This document shows positions 37,090 through 47,805 of a DNA stretch of 64,000 bases, piece by piece; within the stretch, counting starts at the first letter, position 1, and each line of letters starts with the position of its first letter. Location: NCBI GenBank assembly GCA_907165135.1, contig OU015568.1, positions 4,224,501 through 4,288,500 on the forward strand, written 5' to 3'. The notes below the pieces were generated by a model, which did no database searches, was not told the origin of the DNA, and worked only from the letters and a program-made list of their open reading frames with translations. This stretch comes from Oikopleura dioica (taxonomy: Eukaryota; Chordata; Appendicularia; Copelata; Oikopleuridae). Made by a program: the position numbers and the translations under genes.

Positions 37090-37914
37090 ATGAGCGAAAA
37101 TTCAGAGCTTCTTAACACCCGCTGTTTAGCTAGCGCTTTTTTGACTTTTATCAAAAAGCCAGTCAAAGTTCAGGAAGTAGCAGTTAGAGAAAACTGTCTC
37201 CTTGCCTTGGAACGTAGACAAACCGGTGTTCATGTTGGTACTTATTTCGTCGCGAGAGACTCTGAAAACAAAGTCTTGAGGGACTATTACAGAATGAAAA
37301 TCAAGTACAAAATCAAGCCGGAAATTGCACGAGAATACTTTCAGCCAGATGAAGATGTTCCATTGTTCATTCTCCCTATCAACGATACTAACAAGTAAGA
37401 AAATGAAAACTTGGTCAATTCATCATTAAGATTTTTCATCGAATTTTTCACTGAAGCAGACTTGGCCGAATTCTACATGATAATGAGTGACATTGCGCTT
37501 GATAAAGGTTCAAAAGGGCATAAAATTTCATTGGGAGAATCTTATTCCTCGATCTTAGGAAAAGAAGGGCGTCAGAAGTTTAAACCAAAGAAGAGCGCAG
37601 AACACACTGAAGACATCATTTTCTACTACAAAAATCTGAGCTATTATCGAAAAGCCCTACTCGAAGACAAAGAGAGAGAAGGAGGAGAAAGCGATATCAC
37701 AGACGGTCGAGGACTGCTAGGAATCGAAGAAGTCATCGCTGCACAAAACATTTTGAGCAGAGTCATCGCCGCGAACCAGAATCGAAGATTAGATTCCGCA
37801 GTTGCTGAGACTGAGAGCGAGACTGAAAGCCTGGATTCTGATATTGCTGAAACTGAGAGTGTTTTGACAGTGGACACAATTGAAAGTCGTTCTGCTGACC
37901 GATTCCAAATTTAA
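37090..37914 (+). CDS. Unrecognised family, paralogue 1 (PH-like N-terminal half, acidic Ser-rich tail)
   Basis: Two exons, 37090-37394 and 37431-37914, flank a 36-nt GT-AG intron. The ATG at 37090 is chosen over an upstream open frame because it aligns with the start of the paralogue at 49003. Shared blocks are RENCLLALERRQTG, TYFVARDSENK, MKIKYKIKPE and LFILPI, then KFFIEF just across the intron, and IIFYYKNLSYYR near the C-terminus. The first 115 residues read as alternating beta-strands, possibly a PH or PTB-like fold. The tail has a coiled helix and ends in a Glu/Ser/Thr-rich repeat (AVAETESETESLDSDIAETE). There is no signal peptide, so an intracellular protein is likely. Function unknown. 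Confidence 0.7.
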
Positions 37915-38269
37915 CTCTGAGCTGTGTATATAAAAACTGTTTTTATATACAGTACATTCGCTTTCAAAAAATAAATTTGTTCTTGAAACAAAGATTAAAT
38001 TGATAATATTATCTTTCTTGAACGCCAAGATAGATTACCCGTCAAGTTAAAATGAATCGCCTCAGAGTCGAATTATCTTGGGCATTGGCAATTACTCTCT
38101 GTTGTACATTATGATGAGAAATGTAAGGTCAATCCCGCCTGATTCGGTCAATCAGTAACTGATTTGAGGTTCAGCCGCATTCCATTTCTAATTAATTCAA
38201 AGCAACATCAGAAAATAAAACGACACTGAGCATTTAACAAACGGCGATTTTGAATTTAACAAATTAAAA

Positions 38270-39920
38270 ATGAACGTTTTTCCCTGCGCCTTGACAAACA
38301 TAAATGCTGACAAAAGAGAGGAACGGCAAAGAGCGAAAATAGGTACTAGTGAAATTCTAGAAAAAAAGAAAGGAAATTTAAGGGGATCGAATTTACAAAT
38401 ACTCTGATGATGGAAGCTCGGCGCTAGAATTTAATGTTTCTGGAGAGCGATTTCGCGTGAATCGAAATCTTCTAGAGATGTTGCCAGAAAGCACTCTTGG
38501 GAACTTTTATAAAAGAGAAGTTTATTTCGACGCGAAAAGAAACGAGTACTTTTTGGATCGGCATAAAAAGACGTTTGAAGCAATCATTGATTTTTATTAT
38601 TCGAATCATTACAAGATCAGGATTCAACAATTGAAAAAGGCTCCATTTTCCATCAGCAATCCTCTGAAAGTCTCAAGGTCTTCTGCGCCCAAATGACATT
38701 CCACTGGATATTTTCATCGAAGAACTTCGATTCTATGATCTTCCGATTCCGATCATCCTTGATTTCCTCAAGTCAGAAGGGATTGATGTCATCGACATCA
38801 CTTACAAAGGAAAACCGTGGAACTATCATGTTTGGCAGTTTTTGGAAAGCCCTCGCTATTCAAAAAAGAGCTCGATTCTGCATCACTTTAATACTGTAAT
38901 GATAATCGGTAAGAAGCCCCTCTGTTCTTCCGAATTAATTTTTAGCTTCGATTTTCATCTTCTGCGTGGAGACACTCCCACCTCTGATCCAACAAGCTGA
39001 TGATAACTGTACAAAGGTTCGTGGTGGTTTTTCATAATCGCGCTCCAACCGCACTCTTAAATTTGTGTAAGATCACTGATCAGGATTGCTGATCCTTTTT
39101 TCAGGAATCGAAATGCTCCCCAGAAGATTTATTTGAACAGAAAATTGTCTCAAGTGAAAGCTTTTACAATCAGCTACCGAACTCAGTAATATTCAAAATA
39201 CAGTCAAAAGCTCTTTTGAAGAGTTGCTTATTATGCTTTCTTATTCGACGTTGTTTCGTCCATCTATTTTGGTTTGGAGCTTTTCGTCCGATTCAACTGC
39301 TGCGATGATAGATACGTCTTCATTTGCGACCCTTTCAATATTTTTGACTTCGTTGATTTCACCATTTTTTCACTGTACTTCGCCACTCGATTGTTGGCGA
39401 TTCAACAACATGGACCTGGAAGGCACTTTTTGATTGCTCTTATGCACAAAACAAGGTAAAGCATTCCCTGCTCTCTTTTTTCATCTCCAGACTTTTATGC
39501 ATTGCCCGACTTTTGAAACTCTGCCGTCATTCGCGAGGACTCCGGCTTCTTTCGGCAACGATTATGCACTCGAAATTCATGCTCTTCCAACTTGTCGTTC
39601 TTCAACTTATTTTCGCGATCATTTTCGGCAGCTTCATTTATTACTCTGAAATGGACGTCCCAAATAGTAGATTCGACAATATTCCAATTTCCGCTTATTG
39701 GGCGCTTTTTACAATGAACACGATGGGATATGAAGATTTTGTTCCTCAAACGACATTTGGCAGATGTCTTGGTTCACTGTGCACCATTGTTGGCTTGTTT
39801 TGTATTTCATTTCCTGTCCCAGTCATTGTATCTCATTTCGCTTATCTGTATAAGAGAGATAAAGCGGGAAGAGGGGTCAACGCGCTGCTGATTTTGAACG
39901 ACTCGTATAGAATAAAATAA
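38270..39920 (+). CDS. Voltage-gated potassium channel, Shaker (Kv) type, with GYED filter
   Basis: The ATG at 38270 starts exon 1; a 40-nt intron (38343-38382) precedes the T1 tetramerisation domain (ALEFNVSGERFRVNRN, then YFDAKRNEYFLDRHKKTF and PLDIFIEELRFYDLP). S1 reads MIIASIFIFCVETLPPL. S2-S3 reads FDVVSSIYFGLELFVRF followed by FNIFDFVDFTIFSLYF. S4 keeps RLLKLCRHSRGLRLL with fewer regular arginines than Shaker. The pore reads YWALFTMNTMGYEDFVP: the usual TVGYGD is TMGYED. S6 keeps the PVPVIV hinge and the tail is short (ends NDSYRIK). Two junctions do not close with GT-AG: near 38610-38677 within T1, and near 39185-39235 before S2. The family is certain; the filter change and junctions deserve checking. 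It is followed 204 bp later by the methyltransferase gene on the same strand. Confidence 0.85.
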
Positions 39921-40124
39921 AGATAAAGAGGATTTCCATTGTTTTGAACTATTTTGCCCGGTCAGAGTGCACTTGTTATCTGAGCAAATATTTTCCACTC
40001 TCGGAGGCAAGCGGCCTTGAAGTCCTAATTCGCCACTCCCATTTTCTTACATAACTGTTTCCGTATAATCACGGGAAAAATTTTCTCATCGTTCATTTTT
40101 TTCATAATTTTTTTTTCGGAGAAA

Positions 40125-42225
40125 ATGACAACTTTCTCCGATTATGTTTTTGATGAGCCTGATGCGAAAAAGCTATTAGGTGCATTTTTTACGCTGGGCT
40201 TGACGTTTTCGATTTTGAAGCAGATCTGTAGGAGAATTGAAGAATGGGGGATGGCAACCCTGCCGGATATGCCGGAGAGAATTCAAAGATATTTAATAAG
40301 GGTACGTTATTAATAAAGAAAAATTCCGAAAATAATATTTATCAACAAGGCGCATCTAAAATGGTGGAGTTTGCGCCTCCAAGCTGGCGGCAATGTCGAA
40401 AAACAGCACGAATACAAAGCGAAAATGGTCAAAATCTTCCGCGAAAACGAAAAGATCGCGGAAGCAACTGAAGAAGCAAAAGAACAACACTACGAAGTCC
40501 CAACTGAATTTTTCAAACTTTCACTTGGACGATGGCTGAAGTACAGTTCGTGCTACTGGCCAAGAGGTTGTGATAGTTTGAACGATGCGGAGGTAGCCAT
40601 GCTTGAGAAAATTTGCGAACGCGCTCAGGTAAAAAAATCGGAAAAACAGAATCTGATGACTGTTGATTCAGATAAAGGATGGTCAACATGTTTTGGACCT
40701 TGGATGCGGATGGGGGAGTTGTGGGCTCTATCTTCTAAAGAAATACCCGAACATTCACGTGACGTTTTTTTCCAACTCGCGAACTCAGCAGGTTTGTACG
40801 CTTAGTTTGCTTTCGGGGTAATGTCAATATCTAAGGAGCACATTCGAAATGAAGCAAAGAAAGGTGGAAACTTGAACAGAATCAGGTCGATCACTGGTGA
40901 TGTCAATGTCGTTGATGTCGTGGATGAAAATGGAAAGGTAAGCATATTTACATTGATGTTTCTTCAACGAAATTGTCTTAGCACTAACTAAAAAAATTGG
41001 TTATTTCTTATCAATTTTTAAAGAGGAAAAAGTTATATTCAAATGTGTCTTTGGACTATGTTATGATTTCTTTATCATAATTCTAGACAATCGAATTCGA
41101 CAGAATTGTGACAAATGAAATGTTCGAACACATGAAAAACTACGATCGTCTTTTCGAAAAAGTCTCAAAATGGCTCAAACCAGAAACTGGCCTTCTCTTC
41201 ATCCATGTATTCTGCCATCGAAACTTTCCGTACCAATTCAAAGTGAAAAAATCAAATAATGCCGATTGGATGGCGAAAAACTATTTCACTGGCGGAAGTA
41301 TGCCATCTTTTGGTAAGAAATTAAAAGAGGGAATAATTGGGGAATGACGACTAAGCTCGTGAGGACCAGGTTCAAGGGACTAGGTTCGTGGGACTAGGTT
41401 CGTGGTGGGTTCTGCCAGAGTATTGAAATCGGGCTATATTTTAGGGCAGAAAGGGAAAAGGGTTGATGTCTAGGTTCGTAGGACTAGGTTCGTCAGCTTT
41501 TAAATGGTAAAAATAAATGGGAACCTAGTCCCACGAACCTAGTTTTCACGAACCTAGTCTTCATGAACCTTGTCCCACGAACCTAGTCATCAACCCATTT
41601 CCTTTACTGCCCAAAAATTTTTTCTATTTAAAATTTCACGAACCTAGTCACACGAACCTAGTCATCAACCAATTTCCTTTACTGGCCAAAAATGGTGAAG
41701 ATACAAAAAAATACATATAAAAATCCGAATTCCACGAACCTAGTCACACAAATAATTTTTTCCGACGTGGCACCCACGAACCTAGTCGCACGAACCTAGT
41801 CCTCACGAACCTGGTCATCCCTCTCAATAATTGTTATTGATATCAATTTTTAGATACGTTCCTGTTTTTCCAGAGAAATTTGAGGATTCAGAATACCTGG
41901 ATGATGAACGGAACTCATTATTCAAAGGTAAAAACCCGTACTTATGACTCATAAGTTATGAGCCTTTGCTTATTTTTATAGACTCTAGAAGCGTGGCTAC
42001 AACTGATGAAAGACAAGAAGGCCGAAATTTCTTCCATTTTTGCAAAGGAATATGGCCCGAAAGAAGTTCAAAAACAACTCAATAATTGGAAATTATTTTA
42101 TATCATGTCCAGGTTTTTGCCTTTTTTCTCAATAGTTTTCTCATTTGTTTGATTCTAGCGAAGCATTTGCATACAACAAAGGAAACGACTGGTGCGTTGC
42201 GCATTACACATTCAAGCGAAACTAG
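40125..42225 (+). CDS. SAM-dependent methyltransferase, cyclopropane-fatty-acid synthase / coclaurine N-methyltransferase-like
   Basis: Eight exons (40125-40301, 40350-40628, 40672-40791, 40836-40937, 41087-41312, 41854-41927, 41982-42112 and 42159-42225) close in phase. Motifs in order: [18 protein letters not shown], the SAM-binding loop [66 protein letters not shown] and the C-terminal [11 protein letters not shown]. This is the complete order for the CFA-synthase-like family, which methylates lipids or small amines; the substrate cannot be read from sequence. A hydrophobic N-terminal segment ([18 protein letters not shown]) may anchor it to membrane. AATAAA is at 42284. All introns are about 40-150 nt except the fifth (541 nt), which holds a satellite. 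Confidence 0.85.
41340..41825. repeat. Bidirectional 13-bp satellite in a methyltransferase intron
   Basis: The unit CACGAACCTAGTC and its reverse complement occur about a dozen times in this intron. The left part (41360-41500) holds it as GACTAGGTTCGTG; the right part (41520-41820) holds it as CACGAACCTAGTC. The whole block therefore forms a large fold-back built of short subunits. A 40-bp spacer (CATCAACC-ATTTCCTTTACT-GCCAAAAA) also recurs. No coding content. Confidence 0.85.
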
Positions 42226-42401
42226 AAATCGACTGATCTTCCTCCTTATTTTCTGACAGCGTTGTTTTTCGACCCTTCAAATCAATAAATTTCATTCAAA
42301 ACAAAAAGTGTCATAAAATTTGTCGATCATTATTGGGCGCGGTCATGGGGGTTGTTTCAAGAATATAATTCAAGGTTCATTTTCTTTCGAGAGCAGATAA
42401 A

Positions 42402-44576
42402 ATGACACAAGAGACCGTTGTTTTAGCTTATTCTGGCGGTCTTGATACGAGCTGCATTCTCGTTTATTTGGTGAAGCAAGGGTACAGAGTTGTTGCTTGT
42501 ATTGCTGATGTTGGTCAAGGTAGGATAAGATGAGCTTCCTCGGCGCTAGAGATGGATTAAGGATATAGCCGTTCTCAAGGCACTTTCGTAGCGCCGAAAT
42601 GGGGCGATAAAATTTTTTCATTCTAAGACAGGTCCTACCTAAAATTATGTCTAGAATTCGATTGTGATGTTTTTTAAAATTTTTTTTCAAAGAAAATTTC
42701 TCTCTGGAGCGATTTGAAATCTTACGATCACTTTTTCTCGAAATCTTTCAATTAAATCGCTAAAACTAAACCGTGTATTATTATAAATAACTGCTAATCT
42801 ATCTTCCTAGGGCCTTAAAATCTCAAAACCCGAGCAAATTTTAATTCTAGCGTCTTCTTCTTTTTGGCTTTTCTTTTTCAAAAATACTGCGTTCAGGGCG
42901 CTCGACCAATCAGCGCGCTCTTTCACATGCCCGCCTCACCGCGCGATGGAGGAGAGCGCTCAGCGCAGCAAACCAGAGCGCTGTCTGACGCTTCGGCTCA
43001 CTCAAGTAAGCCTCATAAAAATGGCTGTAGAATCATAAATATTTAGAATTTTTTAAAATTTAGGCCCTAGGAATGTAGATAAAGGTCCAAATTTTTAATT
43101 TATCAAAAAAACTCGACCGATTTAATGGAAAATTTTCGAGAAAAAGTGATCGCAAGATTTAAAATTCCTCTAGAGAGAAATTTTTCCATTAAAAAATTAA
43201 AAAGAACACTAGAATCGGGTTTCTAAGGCAATTTTAGGTAGGGTTCCTTTTGAAGTGAAAAAATTTTATCGTCCCCTTTTGGCGCTACGAAAGTGCCTTG
43301 AGAACGGCTATATCCTTAAGATGAGGACTTCGAAAGAGCGAAAGAAAAGGCAATGAGCATTGGCGCTTCCGCCATCTACGTCGAAGATGTCAAGGAAGAA
43401 TTCGTTACGGACTTCATCTGGCCGTGGGTAAAGTCAGGAGCAATTTATGAGGAACAGTACTTGCTGGGGACGAGTCTTGCTCGACCGCTAATTTCCAAGG
43501 CGCTGGTTAAAGTTGCAAGACTGGAAAATGCCCAATATATTTCGCACGGAGCTACTGGCAAGGTATCTTTGTTTGTATCAATAACTAATGATTTCTGATA
43601 AGGGAAATGATCAAGTCCGATTTGAATTGTCAATCGCTGCCCTCGCCCCCGACATCAAAATCATCGCTCCTTGGCGCGATGCCGAATTTTGCGCCAAATT
43701 TGCTGGTCGAAATGACCTCTTCAATTTCGCTGAAGAGAACAATATCCCTCTTCCTGTCTCGAAATCGTCTCCTTGGTCGATGGACGCAAATCTGATGCAC
43801 ATTTCTTATGAAGCCGGAATTCTCGAGGTGAGTCTTTCTTGATTTCAAAAAGAGAAACGAGCGTTCAGGACCCAAATGTTTCTCCTCCTGATCGAATGTG
43901 GCTGATGACAAAAGATCCCGTCAACGCTCCCGATGCTCCTGAATTCATCGAATTGGTGTTCGAAAAAGGACTTCCGGTCATGATGAAATACAGGGAAACG
44001 GAAGTTTCAGCGCCGCTAGAGCTGTTCAAAAAGCTCAATGAAATTGCAGGAGAACACGGAATCGGAAGACTTGACATCATCGAATCAAGATTTGTCGGAA
44101 TGAAATCACGTGGTTGCTATGAAACTCCCGCTGGGACTGTTTTGCTCACTGCTCATAAAGGTTTGTTTAATAAAAACTCTGGAATAAATGTCGACCGTAG
44201 ATCTGGAATCGCTAACAACTGATCGAGAAGTTATCCGATTGAAGCAAAACCTTGGGCGAGAATTTTCCGTTCAAGTTTACAACGGAATGTGGAACTCGCC
44301 CGAGGCCCAATTTACGAGACAAGCGATCGATCATTCTCAGCAATTTGTCAATGGTTCCGTCAAATTGCAGCTCTACAAAGGATTTGTCCGAGTTGTTACA
44401 AGAAATTCGAAGACGAGCGTCTATGATGCTACTTTGGCGTCGATGGATGAGCTGACAGGTTAGTCTAGTTCTCTCGCTTTTGATATCAAAAGTGAATTTT
44501 AGATTATAACCCGGCTGATGCAGAGGGCTTCATCAGAATCAATGCTTTACGATTGAAGCAACATGCGAAACGTTGA
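42402..44576 (+). CDS. ASS1: Argininosuccinate synthase
   Basis: Six exons: 42402-42519, 43321-43562, 43603-43827, 43869-44160, 44201-44458 and 44503-44576. All close in phase. The N-terminus [20 protein letters not shown] carries the SGGxDxS ATP-pyrophosphatase P-loop. Later motifs are [55 protein letters not shown] and [16 protein letters not shown], followed by GMWNSPEAQ and a terminal LRLKQHAKR. The enzyme condenses citrulline and aspartate with ATP to argininosuccinate in the arginine/urea pathway and acts in the cytosol. Length is normal, about 400 residues. Introns 2-5 are about 40 nt, but intron 1 is 801 nt because it contains a fold-back element. An LTR retroelement is inserted 19 bp after the stop codon, and no AATAAA precedes it, so transcripts probably end in the LTR. 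Confidence 0.97.
42557..43319. mobile_element. TTAA-flanked fold-back element filling ASS intron 1
   Basis: TTAA at 42557-42560 and at 43316-43319 flank inverted arms of about 240 bp. The outer blocks are GGATATAGCCGTTCTCAAGG followed by CACTTTCGTAGCGCC on the left; the right arm is their reverse complement. The arms also share CGATAAAATTTTTTCA, TTTCTCTCT and GATCACTTTTTCTCGAAA. The centre (42.89-43.02 kb) is GC-rich and has its own small inverted repeat. No transposase. Removing the element and one TTAA leaves a 42-nt intron, the normal size here. Confidence 0.85.
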
Positions 44577-44595
44577 ACATCTATTGAACCATGAT

Positions 44596-44805
44596 TGTGG
44601 ATGCATAATATCTCGATTATCAGCGCTTGTCTGCTAGCGCACGCCTCCACACCGATAAGCTCAACCGGGGAGCCTTTCTGTTCATTCTGTTCACTCTATG
44701 TCTTACCGAGCCACAGCATTTACTTTGAAATAAAACAACAATATTGAGACATTACAACTTGACCACTCCTTGCAGCCCAGAGATCAGATTTTATCCACTG
44801 TTACA
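44596..44805 (+). repeat. 5' LTR, 210 bp
   Basis: It begins TGTGGATGC and ends CTGTTACA, and reads the same as the 3' LTR at 48604-48813. It contains AATAAA at 44729. That is the first polyadenylation signal after the argininosuccinate synthase stop codon at 44576. Confidence 0.95.
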
Positions 44806-44808
44806 AAG

Positions 44809-44822
44809 TGGTGACAAAGGTA
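44809..44822 (+). other. Primer-binding site overlapping a splice donor
   Basis: TGGTGACAAAGG begins with the TGG expected to pair with a tRNA CCA end, three bases after the LTR. Its last G starts GTATGT, a strong donor that pairs with the acceptor TTTATTTCAG at 46390, giving a 1,571-nt leader intron ahead of gag. Confidence 0.6.
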
Positions 44823-45547
44823 TGTTTTACCCATTTGTTTTCGGAGATTTTTGAGAGATCTGTGAGAGAGAGATCATCATTTTTAAATATTGAAAGTCTA
44901 TTTTTGAGAAATTGTTTTTCAATAATCAATTTTGGTAATTTCATTTACACCAGTGAAAAGGGAGATCGGGGAAAATCATCTGAAGCGAATAAATCAACTT
45001 TGATTCTCGAATGCAAATATGAATAAAAATCTGAAATAAAATTGAATGGCTCTTTTATAATACCGGTAATGTTTTCTTCTTTTCTATAATCTAAAACGAA
45101 AAACTCTTTATATAGAGTTCCAGAAGCTACAGTCATTTTTATTCTAAATACAATCTATCATTTTGCCTGTAAGACCAATTTCATTGGCAAAAGGCTCAAA
45201 GACCAACAAACTTGGCAAACTATTTTTATCTTTTTATGATTTTGAATCCATCTTATCATTATTTAAATGTAGCAAATTTCATTATTCCTTTTATGTTTAA
45301 TTAGTAAACTTCTAAAAATGTGATTTTTCAAAAAATTTTTCTGAAGAATTTCAAAAGTGCATAAAATAAGACAGACGATAAGCAATCGCGTCATAGATAA
45401 AGTGTCGTTCTCACGCGAAAGGGGTCAGACGTTGAGACATTTATGTTTGGGAGACGGGGAGACTCTAGAGCCAAAATGACTCATCGAGATGACGCATATC
45501 AACGAATAAGAATCTAGTAAAGGAGAATAAATCGAATGAGAATATTT

Positions 45548-45680
45548 TTTCAAGAAACTGGCCAATAAGAATCTGACCAATAAGAATCTGACCAATGAGA
45601 ATGTGGCAAATGAGAATATGACTTATGAGAATCTGGCGAATGAGAATCAAGCTTCAAAAATAAATGAGAATCAAGTTGTT
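45548..45680. repeat. Tandem 14-bp repeat (CCAATAAGAATCTGA) inside the retroelement leader
   Basis: About eight degenerate copies of CCAATAAGAATCTGA-like units lie in the leader intron of the element. The boxes resemble CCAAT motifs in MITEs elsewhere in the window. Confidence 0.7.
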
Positions 45681-46390
45681 GAGAATCGAGACATAAGTCT
45701 TTTAATAAAATATTTTTCTTCAATAGCAATTATTTTTCCAATTAAATGTTTTGAGGCATTAAATTCATATAAATTTTGATTAAGAATGATTTTCTATTCT
45801 CTTTAAACTTAAATATGGGCTCTGGGGAATAACAACTTGTGATGAAGATGAAGTAACGAACGCATAATTATATTTTTATTTTTCTTTAATATAAATGGTC
45901 GAAATTCATTGTGGACATTTAAGAATATTTTTTTTTTCATGTTTCCGAAATAATATATCGCTGATTGGTGGAGATTTCTGAGCGTAAATGGAATTGTCAA
46001 AATACGGGGGAATGAATTTGATAAAGCTTTTTGTAAACTCTGGCCAGTATTTCTACAATCATTTTTTTCAAATAATCATTTTTCTTAACATACACGTGTA
46101 TATTTTTGAGTGAGTGAAGGTGATGAAACGGAGTTTTGAGATGCAATGAGGAGTGAGAGTGACCTTGAGGGTCGATCAAAAAAATTTTTTTTTAATCAAG
46201 TATTGGTGTGGGGCGCGGGGAGTGGTTTAGTTTTTTTTTTGAATTTTTTATCTGGGTTAATTCTTTGAAGAAAAAATAGCAGGGGCTATGAGACTCGGTG
46301 GAGATTATTCGAAAGAAAAATTATTTTGATCATTAAATTTTCATAAAAGTTTTATTCAAGAAATATTATTTATATTTTTATTTATTTCAG

Positions 46391-47611
46391 ATGACCGGAC
46401 TTGTCAAACGTTATGTCAGAATGGAGACAGCAACTCTACCATATTTAAGATGGTTGGGGAAAAAGCATGAGATTTCGGGATATGATTATTTGAATAAAGA
46501 CATGCTGCTCAGAGAGCTCGAGAAGCTCAACATCGGGAATTCTTTTTTAATAACTTATGTTGAAGGCAGTCAGGGAAAGCCGCATTTAATTCCTATCACG
46601 GGTCTGACAAAGATTGGGGATGAGGAGATTCAGTACGCGTTTGATGAAGCGAAGCGTAGATTCATTTCGGGGGAAGATCATGAGCTTTTTCGATTTGATG
46701 ATAAGAGTATTCGTAAGGGTGATTACGGAACGTCAAATGAATCTTCGAGGGCTGTTATGTTTGAATTTTATTCGAATCAGAGGGCATTCGATAAATTTAG
46801 ATGCAAGCGAGTAAGTTTTTCAAGGGAAATTGGAGGAAGTTCAAATGAGAATTCACTTGCTAAGATCGATGATAGAATGGCAGCTTTAAGGGTTGAACTT
46901 GCAAAGATCGAAGATATGAAAAGACAAATTATGGCGGATATAAAAATTCAGGAAGATTTACGTGATTTTTGTGCTCGAGGGTGCCGTGCAAGAGAAGTGA
47001 TTCGGGAATCGAATGGTGATTCGTCCGAGAATGGAGTTGTGAAAGAGGGTATCGAGGGAAATGATCAAATTATTGCGCAGTGTCCTCCATGGGATTATTC
47101 ATATAAACTCAAACTGCCTGTTCTTTTTACTGATGAGACTGACGGGGAAAACAAATTTACAGATGTCAATTCCTGGTTTACCAGCATAACGTTCCTTATG
47201 GATTTGCAAAATATCACTTCGAGAAAGTCAAGACTAGCAAACTTGCTAGCAAACATTGGTGGTTCGCATCAGGGAATGGTGACGAAGGCGTTGAAATTGA
47301 AGGAAAACCCGACTGAGGATGATGTATTGAGTGAATTATTGAAAATTTTGAATTACAATAAAAGTTTTATTGAGCACGAAATCGAGAAATTTCAGATCGA
47401 CAGTAAGAAACAATTGATGACGCAATTTCATGCGTTACGAAATATGGTTGTACTCTTATATGAGAAAACGGCTTTAGGGAAAAATCATGAAATAACAATT
47501 GATCAGATAACATTGCGGGAGTTTAAAGCGAAACTTCCGAAACTAGTTTCAGGAAATATTATTTTTCGACTGGGAATCGAAAATAAAAAGCCGTTAGAAA
47601 TCGTCGAATAA
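46391..47611 (+). CDS. Gag-like protein of the LTR element, 406 aa
   Basis: One uninterrupted frame starts at an ATG directly after an acceptor-like TTTATTTCAG. The middle has a coiled-coil stretch (DDRMAALRVELAKIEDMKRQ). The C-terminal half has the all-helical look of a retroelement capsid: VNSWFTSITFLMDLQ, LANLLANIGGSHQGMVTKAL and LSELLKILNYNKSF. There is no CCHC zinc knuckle. The position, single ORF and flanking LTR features support Gag. It is intact and uninterrupted, in line with a recent insertion. Confidence 0.7.
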   Translation: MTGLVKRYVRMETATLPYLRWLGKKHEISGYDYLNKDMLLRELEKLNIGNSFLITYVEGSQGKPHLIPITGLTKIGDEEIQYAFDEAKRRFISGEDHELFRFDDKSIRKGDYGTSNESSRAVMFEFYSNQRAFDKFRCKRVSFSREIGGSSNENSLAKIDDRMAALRVELAKIEDMKRQIMADIKIQEDLRDFCARGCRAREVIRESNGDSSENGVVKEGIEGNDQIIAQCPPWDYSYKLKLPVLFTDETDGENKFTDVNSWFTSITFLMDLQNITSRKSRLANLLANIGGSHQGMVTKALKLKENPTEDDVLSELLKILNYNKSFIEHEIEKFQIDSKKQLMTQFHALRNMVVLLYEKTALGKNHEITIDQITLREFKAKLPKLVSGNIIFRLGIENKKPLEIVE

Positions 47612-47805
47612 GCGCAAAAATACTCGATTGTGCATAGGATCATTTGAACAAGTTTGAAGTTATAAGAAAATCAGCGTTACGATAATTGGGTTGTTTTCAT
47701 AAATTTTATCAGTTGACTATTTTAAATGTTTTTCTTTTGACGATTAAATGAAATGAAAAGACGGGTTGAATGAGGGTTAAATTAATATTTATTTAGTGAA
47801 TTATT

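Noticed and set aside
41340-41825. CRISPR-like array
   Set aside because: Units are 13 bp, occur in both orientations, have irregular spacing and lie within a spliceosomal intron of an animal gene.
42864-43046. 60-codon ORF in ASS intron 1
   Set aside because: It lies in the GC-rich centre of a fold-back element inside the intron and has no relation to the transposase families I know.
43611-44080. Minus-strand ORFs opposite argininosuccinate synthase
   Set aside because: Shadows of conserved plus-strand exons.
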